Assembly: GCF_000661915.1 (NCBI RefSeq)
Contig: NZ_CP007509.1
Location: 1,612,001 to 1,676,000 of the forward strand
DNA from: Stutzerimonas decontaminans
Lineage (GTDB): Bacteria; Pseudomonadota; Gammaproteobacteria; Pseudomonadales; Pseudomonadaceae
Direction of reading: 5' to 3'
DNA length: 64,000 nt
Positions 41,055-51,264 of this stretch are shown piece after piece; positions within the stretch are counted from its first letter, which is position 1, and every line of letters starts with the position of its first letter. The translations under genes and the position numbers were made by a program. The notes under the pieces are model-generated. The model was not told the origin of the DNA. It saw nothing but the letters and a program-made list of their open reading frames with translations, and searched no databases.

Positions 41055-42058
41055 TGTCATTCGCCGACCGCCTGCACCGCGCCTGGTACGAAGGGCATCC
41101 GGCCCTGCGCTTGCTGGCTCCTCTGGAGCTGCTCTATCGCCGCGTGGTCGAGGCTAAGCGGCAGCGCTTTCTCAAGGGCGAAAGCGCTGCCTATCGCGCC
41201 CCGGTGCCGGTCATCGTGGTTGGCAACATCACCGTAGGTGGAACCGGCAAGACGCCACTGATCCTCTGGTTGATCGAGCACTGCCGAAGCCGTGGTCTTC
41301 GTGTCGGCGTCGTCAGTCGGGGCTACGGTGCGACGCCTCCATCGCTGCCTTGGCGGGTCCGCTCGGGGGACTCGGCGCAACAGGCCGGCGACGAACCGCT
41401 GTTGATCGTTCAGCGTACAGGCGTGCCTTTGGTGATCGACCCTGATCGATCGCGCGCCCTTTGCCTTTTGCTTGAGAGCGAATCGCTCGACCTGATTCTT
41501 TCCGATGACGGCCTGCAACACTACCGTCTGGCACGTGACCTCGAACTCGTACTGATCGACGCGGCGCGGGGGCTTGGCAACGGACGCTGCCTGCCGGCGG
41601 GCCCGCTGCGTGAGCCCGCCGAACGCTTGGATAGCGTGGATGCAGTACTATTCAATGGCGCTGATGCGGATACTGCCCGTGGCTATGCATTTAGCCTCAA
41701 GCCCGTCGCGCTGGTCGAGCTGTGCTCTGGTGAGCGCTGGCCCCTCGATCACTTTCCGGTCGGCCAACAGCTGCATGCGGTAGCTGGCATTGGCAACCCG
41801 CAGCGTTTCTTCACTACGCTCGAAACGCTACACTGGCGACCGATTCCGCATGCCTTCGCCGATCATGCAGCCTACAGTTCGGAGCAGCTGAAATTCAGCC
41901 CCGAGTTGCCGCTGGTGATGACCGAGAAGGACGCGGTGAAATGCCGGGCTTTCGCCCCGTCAGGCTGGTCGTATCTGCAGGTGCAGGCTGTGCCATCAGC
42001 GGCCTTTGTCACCTGGTTCGATGGTCAGTTGACGCGATTGTTGCCCGATCACTCTTAA
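41054..42058 (+). CDS. lpxK: Tetraacyldisaccharide 4'-kinase LpxK
   Basis: A 334-aa membrane-associated kinase that phosphorylates the 4' position of the lipid A precursor, producing lipid IVA. Family landmarks are the start region ([19 protein letters not shown]), P-loop [14 protein letters not shown] (Gly62-Thr67) and [10 protein letters not shown], then [13 protein letters not shown] with the catalytic Asp. It begins on the last base of the exbD stop. Confidence 0.96.
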   Translation: MSFADRLHRAWYEGHPALRLLAPLELLYRRVVEAKRQRFLKGESAAYRAPVPVIVVGNITVGGTGKTPLILWLIEHCRSRGLRVGVVSRGYGATPPSLPWRVRSGDSAQQAGDEPLLIVQRTGVPLVIDPDRSRALCLLLESESLDLILSDDGLQHYRLARDLELVLIDAARGLGNGRCLPAGPLREPAERLDSVDAVLFNGADADTARGYAFSLKPVALVELCSGERWPLDHFPVGQQLHAVAGIGNPQRFFTTLETLHWRPIPHAFADHAAYSSEQLKFSPELPLVMTEKDAVKCRAFAPSGWSYLQVQAVPSAAFVTWFDGQLTRLLPDHS

Positions 42059-42104
42059 AGCGGCTCGATCTGCCAATGCAGTCGACTGCTTCCAAGGACT
42101 GCGC

Positions 42105-42290
42105 ATGGATACCAAACTGCTCGATATTCTGGCTTGCCCGCTATGCAAGGGGCCGCTGAAGCTGACCGATGACAAGTCGGAATTGATCTGCAAGGCCGAC
42201 GCCCTGGCGTTTCCTGTGCGCGACGGCATCCCGGTGATGCTCGAGAGCGAGGCCCGCACCCTGGATGTGGATGAGCGCCTGGACAAATGA
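42105..42290 (+). CDS. Trm112 family protein (YcaR-like)
   Basis: A 61-aa protein with one CxxC (Cys11-Cys14, ILACPLCKG) and the family's [16 protein letters not shown]. In eukaryotes Trm112 activates methyltransferases. In gammaproteobacteria this form lies between lpxK and kdsB, as here; function unclear. Its stop overlaps the ATG of kdsB. Confidence 0.93.
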   Translation: MDTKLLDILACPLCKGPLKLTDDKSELICKADALAFPVRDGIPVMLESEARTLDVDERLDK

Positions 42291-43051
42291 GCAGCGCTTA
42301 TACCGTCGTGATTCCCGCCCGCTATGCGTCGACTCGTTTGCCTGGCAAGCCGCTGCAGGATATCGCTGGCAAGCCGATGATCCAGCACGTATGGGAGCAG
42401 GCGAGCAAAAGCGCCGCTCAGCGCGTCGTAGTTGCCACCGACGACCCGCGTATCGTCGAAGCCTGTTCGGTATTCGGTGCTCAGGTCGTGCTGACCCGTG
42501 TCGATCATAATTCTGGTACCGATCGCCTCGCCGAGGTGGCCGAGCAACTCGGGCTGCCAAGTGACGCTATTGTGGTCAACGTGCAGGGCGACGAGCCGCT
42601 GATTCCTCCTGCTGTGATCGATCAGGTTGCAGCGAATCTGGCTGCGCATTCCGAGGCTGCCATTGCGACGCTTGCCGAACCGTTGACCGATGTGCAGGCG
42701 CTGTTCAATCCCAACGTGGTCAAGGTCCTCTCTGATATCAATGGTCTGGCGCTGACCTTCAGCCGGGCACCATTGCCTTGGGCGCGCGATTCGTTTGCGG
42801 CTGATCGCAACCAGTTGCCCGCCGGAGTGCCATTCCGTCGACATATCGGGATCTACGCTTATCGAGCCGGATTCCTTGCTGATTTTGTTTCCTGGGGGCC
42901 TTGCTGGCTCGAGGATACCGAGTGCCTGGAGCAGCTGCGTGCGCTTTGGCACGGCCAGCGTATACACGTCGCCGACGCGGTAGAGGCACCTTCTGCCGGG
43001 GTCGATACGGCGGAAGATCTGGAGCGGGTTCGCCGTCTGCTGGGTGGCTGA
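42287..43051 (+). CDS. kdsB: CMP-KDO synthetase KdsB
   Basis: A 254-aa cytidylyltransferase that activates KDO for lipopolysaccharide core synthesis. Signature [20 protein letters not shown] lies at the start; [19 protein letters not shown] (metal/nucleotide site) and [13 protein letters not shown] follow, and [15 protein letters not shown] near the end. Overlaps trm112 upstream and the phosphatase gene downstream. Confidence 0.96.
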   Translation: MSSAYTVVIPARYASTRLPGKPLQDIAGKPMIQHVWEQASKSAAQRVVVATDDPRIVEACSVFGAQVVLTRVDHNSGTDRLAEVAEQLGLPSDAIVVNVQGDEPLIPPAVIDQVAANLAAHSEAAIATLAEPLTDVQALFNPNVVKVLSDINGLALTFSRAPLPWARDSFAADRNQLPAGVPFRRHIGIYAYRAGFLADFVSWGPCWLEDTECLEQLRALWHGQRIHVADAVEAPSAGVDTAEDLERVRRLLGG

Positions 43052-43052
43052 G

Positions 43053-43517
43053 GTGAAAGTGCTGTTCGTCTGCATGGGCAATATCTGCCGTTCACCTACG
43101 GCCGAAGGGGTGTTTCGCCAACGCGTTGAGCAGGCTGGACTCAGCGGCCGGATCGAGATCGATTCTGCCGGAACCGGTGGCTGGCATGTCGGCAAGGCAC
43201 CTGACGCGCGCGCTTGCGAGGCGGCTGGCAGGCGTGGCTATCCGCTCGCTGCGCTGCGAGCACGTCAGGTCCAGCCCTCAGATTTCGAACACTTCGATCT
43301 GATCCTGGCGATGGATCACGATAATCTCGGCCGGCTGCAGACCCTGCGCCCAGCTCGTGGCCAGGCTGAGCTCGACCTGTTGCTACGTCGCTATGGCCTG
43401 GAGGCGGATGTGGTGCCAGACCCGTATTATGGTGGCGCCGACGGTTTTGAAGAGGTCCTGGATCTTATCGAAGAGGCCTGTGACGCGTTGCTCACAGAAG
43501 TGAAGGGGCGCCTGTGA
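43053..43517 (+). CDS. Low-molecular-weight protein tyrosine phosphatase
   Basis: A 154-aa cytoplasmic phosphatase. The catalytic P-loop is VCMGNICRSPTAE (CX5R plus S) and the acid/base is in VPDPYYGG. GTG at 43053 (MKVLFVCMGN) is the family-like start; an in-frame GTG at 43044, inside kdsB, would add three residues. It could act on a bacterial tyrosine kinase, but no kinase or exopolysaccharide gene is in view. Overlaps murB by four bases. Confidence 0.92.
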   Translation: MKVLFVCMGNICRSPTAEGVFRQRVEQAGLSGRIEIDSAGTGGWHVGKAPDARACEAAGRRGYPLAALRARQVQPSDFEHFDLILAMDHDNLGRLQTLRPARGQAELDLLLRRYGLEADVVPDPYYGGADGFEEVLDLIEEACDALLTEVKGRL

Positions 43518-44533
43518 GCCTTACCCTGGAATCAAACCGCTCGCTCAAACCGTTTAACACCTTCGCAGTCGACCAGCGCGCACAGTACTTCGCTTCAGCC
43601 AATAGCGATGAGGATGTGCGTGATGCGCTCGCTCAAGCGCGAGCGCTCAATGTGCCGTTGCTGGTTATCGGCGGTGGCAGCAACCTCCTGCTGACTCGTG
43701 ATGTCCCCGCATTGGTGTTGCATATGGCTAGCCGCGGAAGGCGTATCGTCGACGAGTCCGCCGAGCAGGTGGTGGTCGAGGCCGAGGCAGGCGAGCCGTG
43801 GCATCCATTCGTACTCTGGACGCTGGAGCAGGGCTTGGCGGGATTGGAGAACCTCAGCCTGATACCGGGGACGGTAGGCGCATCTCCCATTCAGAACATC
43901 GGCGCCTACGGCGTCGAGATCAAGGATGTTTTCGCGGGGCTCACTGCGCTGGATAGTCAGACCGGGGAACTGCGCGAGTTCACCCTCGACGATTGCCTGT
44001 TCGACTACCGCGACAGCCTGTTCAAGCAGCAGCCCGGGCGTTACCTGATCCTGCGCGTGCGCTTCGCGTTACGCCGCCACGCAGTGCTGCATCTCGAATA
44101 TGGGCCGATTCGCCAGCGCCTGATGGAGCAGGGGGTAACCACGCCCTCCGCGCAAGATGTGAGTCGGGCGGTTTGCGCCATTCGCAGTGAAAAACTGCCG
44201 GATCCGCAGCAGCTCGGCAACGCAGGCAGCTTCTTCAAGAACCCTCTGGTAACGGCGGGCGTTGCCCAGGCGCTTCGCCATAGCCATCCTGATCTGGTTG
44301 CCTATCCCCAGGTCGACGGCCAGGTGAAGCTGGCCGCGGGGTGGCTGATCGACAAAGCTGGCTGGAAGGGGTTTCGAGATGGCGACGCTGGTGTGCACCG
44401 GCTGCAGGCGCTGGTGCTGGTGAACTATGGCCAGGCCACCGGCGAGCAGTTGCTTGAGCTGGCGCGCCGAATCCAGTTCGACGTGCGCGAGCGCTTCGGG
44501 GTTGCGCTTGAAATCGAGCCGAACGTGTTCTGA
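43514..44533 (+). CDS. murB: UDP-N-acetylenolpyruvoylglucosamine reductase MurB
   Basis: A 339-aa FAD enzyme that reduces UDP-GlcNAc-enolpyruvate to UDP-MurNAc in peptidoglycan synthesis. It has the type I layout: NTFAVDQRAQYF at the start, LVIGGGSNLLLT and PGTVGASPIQNIGAYGVEIK for FAD, GNAGSFFKNPLV with the catalytic serine, and the terminal EIEPNVF with the glutamate. The GTG start overlaps the phosphatase gene. It ends the exbB-to-murB run. Confidence 0.96.
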   Translation: MSLTLESNRSLKPFNTFAVDQRAQYFASANSDEDVRDALAQARALNVPLLVIGGGSNLLLTRDVPALVLHMASRGRRIVDESAEQVVVEAEAGEPWHPFVLWTLEQGLAGLENLSLIPGTVGASPIQNIGAYGVEIKDVFAGLTALDSQTGELREFTLDDCLFDYRDSLFKQQPGRYLILRVRFALRRHAVLHLEYGPIRQRLMEQGVTTPSAQDVSRAVCAIRSEKLPDPQQLGNAGSFFKNPLVTAGVAQALRHSHPDLVAYPQVDGQVKLAAGWLIDKAGWKGFRDGDAGVHRLQALVLVNYGQATGEQLLELARRIQFDVRERFGVALEIEPNVF

Positions 44534-44866
44534 GTGTCCCGGTCGCGGTCGGCTATGGCTGCTCTGCGGCTGGGGTAGCCGCTGCTACCGTGTGATTGCC
44601 TCGATGTGCTAGGTCCGCGGCCCTGTCGCCCAGCACCACTGATGTGCCTCGGAATTCGTTCTGCCAACCGAACGTGTTCAGCCAAAACCGAAATAGCACC
44701 CGAGCTGCCGCGTATGGGCGTATGTGCCTGGTCTGCTTCAGGGTGGGCCGCTGTAAACCGCAGGACGGAACAAGGGGTGAATAGTCCCGCTGAACTGCGC
44801 TGCATGCCAGCGTTCTGCCGATGAGTACGCTGGGGGTGTAGACCTTATTTCCGGGCAGACGCGCAC
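44534..44866. other. Intergenic region between murB and the rne terminator
   Basis: About 330 bases with no convincing gene. Short frames on both strands lack ribosome-binding sites and family features. No tRNA or known sRNA is recognised. Confidence 0.5.
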
Positions 44867-44896
44867 AAAAAAGGGATGCCGAAGCATCCCTTTTTT
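44867..44896. terminator. Bidirectional terminator between murB and rne
   Basis: A6 (44867-44872), GGGATGC (44873-44879), loop CGAA, GCATCCC (44884-44890), T6 (44891-44896). The symmetric tracts allow it to work for rne (minus strand, stop 15 bases away) and for transcripts coming from murB. Confidence 0.92.
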
Positions 44897-44911
44897 ACGT
44901 GCCAGAGGTCT

Positions 44912-47900
44912 TTAGCCTTGCGGCTTATCACGATTATCTGGCTCGTCGCCTTCGGCAGTCTCTACCGACTCCCCGGGTGCACGTTGAGGTGCCTGCTCGG
45001 TTACCGGAGCTTCTGGTTTTTGCTCGGTCGCTTCCGCTTCCGGAGCTTGCGCCTGCTGAGCGGGCTCGGCAGTCAGACTGACCGATTGCTCTTCGATAGC
45101 GGGCTGAACCGCGGCAGGTATGGGCTGTTCCACTTGCTCCGGCTGGAACTCGGTGGCCTTCGGCTGTGCAACAGCTTCCGCCTGGGTATCTACGGCCGGC
45201 TCGCTGACAACGATCTCTGGGCTGGCCAGTGGCTGCTCGGTTGCGGCCCTGGCTTCGGCTTCAGCTGCTTCCTTGGCCAGGCGCTCAGCTTCACGTTGGC
45301 GGCGACGGACTTCGCGCGGATCGTTGGGTGCCCGACCGCTAGGCGTCAGTGCGGGTGCGACAACCGGTGCTGATTCGGTTTTCTCGACAACCGGCTCGGG
45401 AGCTGCTTGCGGAGTCAAATCGGCCTGGATGGCTGGCGCTGCCTCGCTTGCGCTAGGTGCGGCTTCGGTAGGCTGTGACGGAACCTCGATTGCAGTCGCG
45501 ACCACTGCCGGCTTCTCGGCAGCCATAGGTTCCGGAGCGCTCTGCGCGGCCGGCGTCTGCTCGACGATGGTTGCAACCCCTTCGGTGCTCGTCTGGATCA
45601 CGGCATCATCGGCTAGCTTCGCCTGGGGAGCAGCTTCGGTGTCGGCCGTGTTTGCGGCCAGGGCGGCTGCGGTTGCAGCGACGGCAATCTCCTCGGTCTT
45701 CACCGGAGCGTTGCTCTCGTCGACCTCGTCGATCTCATTGCCGTTGGCATCGCGCTGACGCTCGCGGCGGTTGCTACGACGACGCTGACCGCGAGAGCGG
45801 CGGCGTGGACGCTCACCATCATTGCCTTCGGTACCCTCGTTGGCGTCCTGGGCATCTTCGACTTCGTTCGTGTCGTCCGCTTGCTGCAGCAACTCGTCGG
45901 CAGCGGCTGCCGCAGTCTGCTGTTCCATGCGCGGCTTGCGCTCTTCGCGCGGCGCACGGGGCTGCCGCTCAACCTGCTCTTCCTCCGCAACTACCGGTGC
46001 TTCGTCGATCGGCGCACGCAGTTCGCGCTTGCGCTCCTCACGGGGCTTGCGCTCCTCGCGTGGGGCTCGCTCGCGGCGCGGCTGGGCCTCGGTGGCTTCA
46101 ACTTGCTCGCGTGGTTTGCGCTCCTCGCGCGGCGGGCGTGGCTGGCGCTCTTCGCGTGGCTGGCGCTCCTCACGTGGCTGGCGTTCCTCACGGGCTTGAC
46201 GCTCCTCACGCGGCTGACGCTCTTCGCGCGGCTTGCGCTCCTCGTCACGGCCTCCACGTGAATCACGACGGCGGTTCTGCTGGCGACCGCTGCGGCGCTC
46301 GTCATTGCGCTGCGGGCGCGGCGAAGCGGGCTTCTTCTCGACTTCGGCAGTGGCTTGCGGTTCTTTCGTCTCGCCTGCGAACAGGCCGACCAGGGACTTG
46401 ATCAGGCCCTTGAACAGACTTGGTTCCTGTGCCGGCGCGGCAACGGGTACTTCTGCTGGCGCTGCGGCGGCTGCCGGTGCGGTGCGCTGCGGGGCGGTCT
46501 TGACCGCCGCTTCCTGGCGCACCAGGGTGCGGGTGGAACTGACCGGCTGAGCTTCCTCGGCTTCGGTCTGGCTCATCTCGTAGCTTGCCTGGCCGGCCAG
46601 GATCTCCGGGCTGTCGTCGCGCAGGCGCTGTACTTCGAAATGCGGCGTTTCCAGATGGTCGTCCGGCAGGATGAAGATGCGGGCGCGAGTGCGTAGCTCG
46701 ATCTTGGTGATCGCGTTGCGCTTCTCGTTAAGCAGGAATGCGGCGACCTGGAATGGCACGCGAGCGCGCACTTCTGCGGTACGGTCCTTCAGGGCTTCTT
46801 CTTCGATCAGGCGCAGAATTGCCAGCGATAGGGATTCCACATCGCGGATGATGCCCTGGCCATTACAGCGAGGGCAGACAATGCCGCTGGTCTCGCCGAG
46901 GGAGGGGCGCAGGCGCTGACGGGACATTTCCAGCAGCCCGAAGCGGGAGATGCGGCCAACCTGAATGCGTGCGCGGTCGGCTTCCAGCGCTTCGCGCACT
47001 TTTTCTTCGACGGCGCGCTGGTTCTTGGCCGGCGTCATGTCGATGAAGTCGATGACGATCAGGCCACCGATGTCGCGCAGCCGCAGTTGACGTGCGATCT
47101 CTTCCGCAGCCTCCAGGTTGGTCTGCAGTGCGGTTTCTTCGATGTCGCCGCCTTTGGTGGCGCGAGCCGAGTTGATGTCAATGGATACCAGTGCTTCGGT
47201 CGGATCGATCACGATCGAGCCGCCGGAAGGTAGCTTTACTTCGCGCTGGAAGGCTGTCTCGATCTGGCTTTCGATCTGGAAGCGGTTGAACAGCGGAACG
47301 GAGTCTTCATACAGCTTGATCTTGCTGGCGTACTGCGGCATCACCTGCTGGATGAAGCTCAGTGCTTCGTCCTGAGCCTCGACGCTGTCGATCAGCACTT
47401 CGCCGATGTCCTGGCGCAGATAATCGCGAATCGCGCGAATGATGACGTTGGACTCCTGATAAATCAGGAACGGTGCGGCGCGGTCCTTGGAGGCATCCTT
47501 GACTGCAGTCCAGAGTTGCAGCAGGTAATCCAGGTCGCACTGCAGCTCTTCGCTGGAGCGGCCCAAGCCGGCCGTGCGGACGATCAGGCCCATGTCGGCA
47601 GGGATGTCGAGGCCATTCAGAGCTTCGCGCAATTCGTTGCGTTCTTCACCTTCGATGCGGCGGGAGATGCCGCCTGCTCGCGGGTTGTTCGGCATCAGGA
47701 CCAGATAGCGGCCGGCGAGGCTGATGAAGGTAGTGAGCGCGGCGCCCTTGTTGCCGCGTTCTTCCTTTTCAACCTGCACGATGACTTCCTGGCCTTCGCG
47801 CAGGACGTCTTTGATGTTCACGCGGCCTTCAGGTGATTTGCTGAAGTATTCGCGGGAAATTTCCTTGAGGGGGAGGAAGCCGTGACGCTCGGCGCCGAAA

Positions 47901-48076
47901 TCGACGAAGGCGGCTTCAAGGCTGGGTTCTACGCGGGTGATTTTGCCTTTGTAGATGTTGGCTTTCTTCTGCTCGCGGGCACCTGATTCGATGTCCAGAT
48001 CGAACAGACGTTGGCCGTCGACCAGTGCGACACGCAACTCTTCAGGCTGAGTTGCGTTAATTAGCATTCTTTTCAT
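44912..48076 (-). CDS. rne: Ribonuclease E
   Basis: A 1054-aa endoribonuclease, core of the RNA degradosome. The catalytic half has an S1 domain ([20 protein letters not shown]), 5'-sensor and DNase I-like regions with SIDINSA and VIDFIDM (metal aspartates) and the Zn-link CPRCNGQG (near 404). The C-terminal half is disordered: an amphipathic membrane anchor [15 protein letters not shown], Arg-rich RNA-binding repeats built on PREERQ (46020-46240), acidic linkers, and [20 protein letters not shown], probably a protein-binding motif. ATG 48076 ([13 protein letters not shown]) is the family start. Confidence 0.97.
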   Translation of the reverse strand: MKRMLINATQPEELRVALVDGQRLFDLDIESGAREQKKANIYKGKITRVEPSLEAAFVDFGAERHGFLPLKEISREYFSKSPEGRVNIKDVLREGQEVIVQVEKEERGNKGAALTTFISLAGRYLVLMPNNPRAGGISRRIEGEERNELREALNGLDIPADMGLIVRTAGLGRSSEELQCDLDYLLQLWTAVKDASKDRAAPFLIYQESNVIIRAIRDYLRQDIGEVLIDSVEAQDEALSFIQQVMPQYASKIKLYEDSVPLFNRFQIESQIETAFQREVKLPSGGSIVIDPTEALVSIDINSARATKGGDIEETALQTNLEAAEEIARQLRLRDIGGLIVIDFIDMTPAKNQRAVEEKVREALEADRARIQVGRISRFGLLEMSRQRLRPSLGETSGIVCPRCNGQGIIRDVESLSLAILRLIEEEALKDRTAEVRARVPFQVAAFLLNEKRNAITKIELRTRARIFILPDDHLETPHFEVQRLRDDSPEILAGQASYEMSQTEAEEAQPVSSTRTLVRQEAAVKTAPQRTAPAAAAAPAEVPVAAPAQEPSLFKGLIKSLVGLFAGETKEPQATAEVEKKPASPRPQRNDERRSGRQQNRRRDSRGGRDEERKPREERQPREERQAREERQPREERQPREERQPRPPREERKPREQVEATEAQPRRERAPREERKPREERKRELRAPIDEAPVVAEEEQVERQPRAPREERKPRMEQQTAAAAADELLQQADDTNEVEDAQDANEGTEGNDGERPRRRSRGQRRRSNRRERQRDANGNEIDEVDESNAPVKTEEIAVAATAAALAANTADTEAAPQAKLADDAVIQTSTEGVATIVEQTPAAQSAPEPMAAEKPAVVATAIEVPSQPTEAAPSASEAAPAIQADLTPQAAPEPVVEKTESAPVVAPALTPSGRAPNDPREVRRRQREAERLAKEAAEAEARAATEQPLASPEIVVSEPAVDTQAEAVAQPKATEFQPEQVEQPIPAAVQPAIEEQSVSLTAEPAQQAQAPEAEATEQKPEAPVTEQAPQRAPGESVETAEGDEPDNRDKPQG
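46020..46240 (-). repeat. Arg/Glu-coding minisatellite inside rne
   Basis: Imperfect 18-base units encode [12 protein letters not shown] hexapeptides. About six adjacent units lie in 46137-46240 and more scattered ones down to 46020. They form the Arg-rich RNA-binding part of RNase E. Unit number could vary among strains. Confidence 0.75.
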
Positions 48077-48573
48077 GTAGTACCGTCGGTTTCCGTGGCA
48101 TCCGGAAACGGCGTTCGGCACACACGACTCTCGCGGTCGGTGTCAGGTGAGTCAGGAATGGTTGTAAGGCACTCCAGTGTCCAGCGATGTGCGGCCAAAT
48201 GGGCCGGCGTCGCGACGACGTCTCCTGCTTGCTGTCGGAACAGAAGCAATGGTTCGGGAGGAGGAATCAGGCATCGGTAGCGGACGGAATGAAGCGTCTG
48301 TGAAAGCCTTTGCTACGCAATCCGATGCTGTGCATCTCCACCCAACACGCATACTTTGAAAATCGGGTGCCGCTCGCAGAATCCAGGGAGCGGGTTGGCG
48401 ATTATCGCGATTCCCCAGAGGGGGCACGCATCATGTCTTCAAGGCTTGTTTCGCAACTTCACCGCTACTTGAGGGAAGCTCCGTCGGACGGCCTCACGTC
48501 CTAGAACATTTTTTTTGCCGGCCCGGGTTGGCGATATCGCTGGCATCCCAGGGCCTGTCCGCTTTTGGCGGCG
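48077..48573 (-). promoter_or_regulatory. Predicted ~497-nt 5' leader of rne
   Basis: No gene is seen between the rne start and its predicted transcription start near 48573. The length recalls the 361-nt E. coli rne leader, through which RNase E controls its own mRNA. The leader has an A8 tract (T8 on the plus strand near 48510) beside a GC-rich GGCCCGGG block. Individual autoregulatory hairpins cannot be assigned by eye. Confidence 0.5.
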
Positions 48574-48579
48574 TTCGCG

Positions 48580-48608
48580 ACTATAACAGCAATGTTTAAG
48601 TGCTTCAA
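48580..48608 (-). promoter_or_regulatory. Predicted promoter of rne
   Basis: On the minus strand, TTGAAG (48608-48603) and TATAGT (48585-48580) are separated by 17 bases. This is the best promoter match in the gap. It overlaps the upstream region of the divergent rluC promoter. Confidence 0.7.
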
Positions 48609-48620
48609 TTCCATGAAAAT

Positions 48621-48629
48621 TGATATGAT
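48621..48629 (+). promoter_or_regulatory. Extended -10 promoter of rluC
   Basis: TG-A-TATGAT (48621-48629) is an extended -10 element. No good -35 is seen. Transcription is predicted to begin at 48636, the A of the rluC ATG. Confidence 0.5.
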
Positions 48630-48635
48630 GCCGCG

Positions 48636-49589
48636 ATGACCAATACCCCCTCCCAGACCTCCGGTGTGCAAATACTCGAGGTCGCGCCGGAACTTGCCGG
48701 CCAGCGAATCGACAACTTTCTTCGTAACCAGCTCAAAGGTGTGCCCAAGACGCTGATCTACCGGATCCTGCGCAAGGGCGAGGTGCGAGTGAACAAGGGG
48801 CGCATCAAGCCCGAGTACAGGCTGCAGGCCGGTGATCTGGTGCGGGTGCCGCCGCTGCGCCTAGCTGAGCGGGATGAGCCGGAGCCGCTAGCGCAGGGCC
48901 TGCTGGAGCGGCTCGAAAAGGCCATCGTCTACGAGGACAAAGCACTCATTGTGCTTAACAAGCCAGCCGGAATAGCCGTGCATGGTGGTAGCGGGCTCAG
49001 CTATGGGGTGATCGAGGCTCTACGCCAGTTGCGTCCCGATGCCAAAGAGCTCGAGTTGGTGCATCGATTGGACCGGGATACCTCCGGCCTGCTGATGGTC
49101 GCGAAGAAGCGCAGCATGTTGCGACACTTGCATCAGGCACTTCGTGGTGATGGTGTGGACAAGCGCTACATGGCTCTGGTCCGTGGGCGGTGGGAAACCT
49201 CCAAGAAGCAGGTTAATGCGCCTTTGTTAAAGAATACGCTTCGCTCCGGCGAGCGTATGGTCGAAGTGACCGAGGACGGCAAGGAGGCGCTGACGCTGTT
49301 TCGCGTACTGCGTCGCTTCGGTGAGTTCGCCACGCTGGTCGAGGCCAAACCGGTGACCGGGCGCACTCACCAGATTCGCGTGCATGCGCGACATGCTGGG
49401 CACAGCATCGCAGGCGACAGCAAGTACGGTGATGAGGAGTTCACGCGCGAGATTCGCGAGCTAGGCGGCAAGCGCTTGTTCCTGCATGCATACGCACTGA
49501 AGGTCCCGCTACCTGATGGGGGTGAGCTGTCATTTGAGGCGCCGGTCGATGAAATGTGGGCGCGTACGTTGGAGCGCCTCGGTGAGTAA
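48636..49589 (+). CDS. rluC: 23S rRNA pseudouridine(955/2504/2580) synthase RluC
   Basis: A 317-aa enzyme with an N-terminal S4 RNA-binding domain (~17-75: [20 protein letters not shown]) and the pseudouridine synthase domain, with catalytic Asp146 in [32 protein letters not shown] is the family's later motif. It is divergent from rne, as in E. coli. No Shine-Dalgarno precedes the ATG. The stop overlaps the HAD gene start. Confidence 0.96.
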   Translation: MTNTPSQTSGVQILEVAPELAGQRIDNFLRNQLKGVPKTLIYRILRKGEVRVNKGRIKPEYRLQAGDLVRVPPLRLAERDEPEPLAQGLLERLEKAIVYEDKALIVLNKPAGIAVHGGSGLSYGVIEALRQLRPDAKELELVHRLDRDTSGLLMVAKKRSMLRHLHQALRGDGVDKRYMALVRGRWETSKKQVNAPLLKNTLRSGERMVEVTEDGKEALTLFRVLRRFGEFATLVEAKPVTGRTHQIRVHARHAGHSIAGDSKYGDEEFTREIRELGGKRLFLHAYALKVPLPDGGELSFEAPVDEMWARTLERLGE

Positions 49590-50268
49590 ATATCAGGTAC
49601 TCATATTCGATTGGGATGGCACGCTGGTCGATTCCATTGGCCGCATCGTCGAGTCGATACATGTCGCGGCCCGCAGTTGTGGCCTACCGCAGGTCGATGA
49701 TGGTCTGGTCAGGGGTATCATCGGATTGGCATTGCCTGAGGCCATTGCCGCGTTGTACCCGGAGCAGGTCGATATAAGGCTCATTGAAGATTTCCGTCAC
49801 TGTTACAGCGAGCACTATCTTGCTTTGGAGGCTGAGCCCTCGGCGCTTTACCCGGGTGTGGCAAAAGCACTGTCGGAGTTTCGGGATTCAGGGTATCTGC
49901 TTGCGGTTGCGACTGGTAAAGGTCGACGCGGTCTTGATCGTGTGTTGGCCGGGCAGGGCTGGGAGGGCTTCTTCGATATCACTCGCTGTGCAGACGAGAC
50001 GGCGAGCAAACCTGATCCTCAAATGATTCAGGAGATCCTCGCTCACTGCGGTGCCCGGCCAGAGAATGCCTTGATGGTCGGTGATTCCATATTCGATCTC
50101 CAGATGGCGCGGCGAGCCGGTGTGGACAGTGTGGCAGTCGCCTATGGGGCGCAGCCGCTGCATATCCTGCAAGGCTATGAGCCCCGCGCTGCAATCAATC
50201 ATTTTTCGGAGCTTGGCGACTGGTTGTGCTCCGTGGCTGGTATTGAGGTGAATGCAAATGTCGGATGA
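49582..50268 (+). CDS. HAD-family phosphatase
   Basis: A 228-aa HAD hydrolase of the Gph/phosphoglycolate-phosphatase-like subfamily: [12 protein letters not shown] (nucleophile Asp10, Asp12), [14 protein letters not shown] (motif II Thr), KPDPQMI (motif III Lys) and [16 protein letters not shown] (motif IV). The substrate is unknown. The GTG at 49582 lies in the last codons of rluC (8-base overlap). Confidence 0.92.
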   Translation: MSKYQVLIFDWDGTLVDSIGRIVESIHVAARSCGLPQVDDGLVRGIIGLALPEAIAALYPEQVDIRLIEDFRHCYSEHYLALEAEPSALYPGVAKALSEFRDSGYLLAVATGKGRRGLDRVLAGQGWEGFFDITRCADETASKPDPQMIQEILAHCGARPENALMVGDSIFDLQMARRAGVDSVAVAYGAQPLHILQGYEPRAAINHFSELGDWLCSVAGIEVNANVG

Positions 50269-51241
50269 GTGGAAGGCTCCGGTGGACGAATCAAAGGAAG
50301 ATCGCAATAGCTGGAAGCTGCTGGAAAAAACTCTGCTAGCGGGAGTTCAGGAGCAGCGGCGTGCAAGGCGTTGGGGCATATTCTTCAAGCTGCTGACATT
50401 CGCATACTTGTTCGGCGCATTGGCCCTATTCTCGCCGGCCTTGCAGTTCGGCAAGAGCAAGGGGGCTCAGGAAAGCCATACAGCGGTGATCAATGTGCGT
50501 GGGATGATCGCGGATGAAGAATCAGCCAGCGCCGACAATATAGTAGGGGCCTTGCGGGCTGCCTTCGAGGATGCCAATACCAAGGGTGTTGTGCTGCGCA
50601 TCAATAGTCCTGGCGGCAGTCCTGTTCAGTCGGGCTACATCTATGACGAAATCCGGCGTTTGCGTGGTGAGTATCCGGCCGTCAAGGTCTATGCGGTAAT
50701 CACCGATCTGGGGGCGTCGGGCGCCTACTATATCGCCAGTGCAGCGGACGAGATCTATGCGGATAAATCCAGTCTGGTGGGGTCGATCGGGGTAACTGCC
50801 GCTACCTTCGGTTTCGTCGATACCATGGAGAAGCTCGGGGTGGAGCGTCGTGTTTACACCGCAGGTGAGCACAAGGCATTCCTTGACCCGTTTCAACCCG
50901 AGAAGCCTGAGGAGAGTCAATTCTGGCGGGGAGTGCTCGCAACCACCCATCAGCAGTTCATCGATAGCGTCAAGCGGGGGCGTGGTGATCGCCTTCAGGA
51001 TGCGCGGCATCCGGAGCTGTTCTCTGGCTTGGTTTGGTCGGGAGAGCAAGCTCTTGAGCTGGGGCTGATCGATGGTCTGGGCAGCACGGCTCATGTGGCT
51101 CGCGAGGTGATCGGTGAGCCCGAGATGGTCGATTTCACTATCAAGGAATCACCGCTGGATCGTTTCACGAAGAAGTTGGGTGCTGGGGTCGCCGAGCGCC
51201 TGGCGCTGCTGGTTGGGCTGCAGGGGCCGGCTTTGCGGTAA
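50258..51241 (+). CDS. sppA: Signal peptide peptidase SppA (S49 family)
   Basis: A 327-aa membrane-anchored serine protease that degrades cleaved signal peptides. One transmembrane anchor (about 41-62) is followed by the protease domain with INSPGGSPVQSG, nucleophile Ser154 in GASGAYYIAS, SLVGSIGVTAATF and GEHKAFLDPF, which probably supplies the catalytic lysine. It is the short (36K-like) form. ATG 50258 is preferred to ATG 50252 because GAGGTG is then 7 bases upstream. It overlaps the HAD gene. Confidence 0.94.
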   Translation: MSDEWKAPVDESKEDRNSWKLLEKTLLAGVQEQRRARRWGIFFKLLTFAYLFGALALFSPALQFGKSKGAQESHTAVINVRGMIADEESASADNIVGALRAAFEDANTKGVVLRINSPGGSPVQSGYIYDEIRRLRGEYPAVKVYAVITDLGASGAYYIASAADEIYADKSSLVGSIGVTAATFGFVDTMEKLGVERRVYTAGEHKAFLDPFQPEKPEESQFWRGVLATTHQQFIDSVKRGRGDRLQDARHPELFSGLVWSGEQALELGLIDGLGSTAHVAREVIGEPEMVDFTIKESPLDRFTKKLGAGVAERLALLVGLQGPALR

Positions 51242-51244
51242 TTT

Positions 51245-51264
51245 CCCCTGATTTTTATTCAGGG
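51245..51264. terminator. Hairpin between sppA and maf
   Basis: CCCCTGA and TCAGGGG face each other around a T/A-rich loop just after the sppA stop, running into the last codons of maf. Plausible as a shared 3'-end structure of the two converging genes. Confidence 0.5.

Noticed and set aside
44425..44805. 126-codon minus-strand frame between murB and rne
   Set aside because: It runs antisense into murB, has no ribosome-binding site and has shadow-like Ser/Arg-rich composition.
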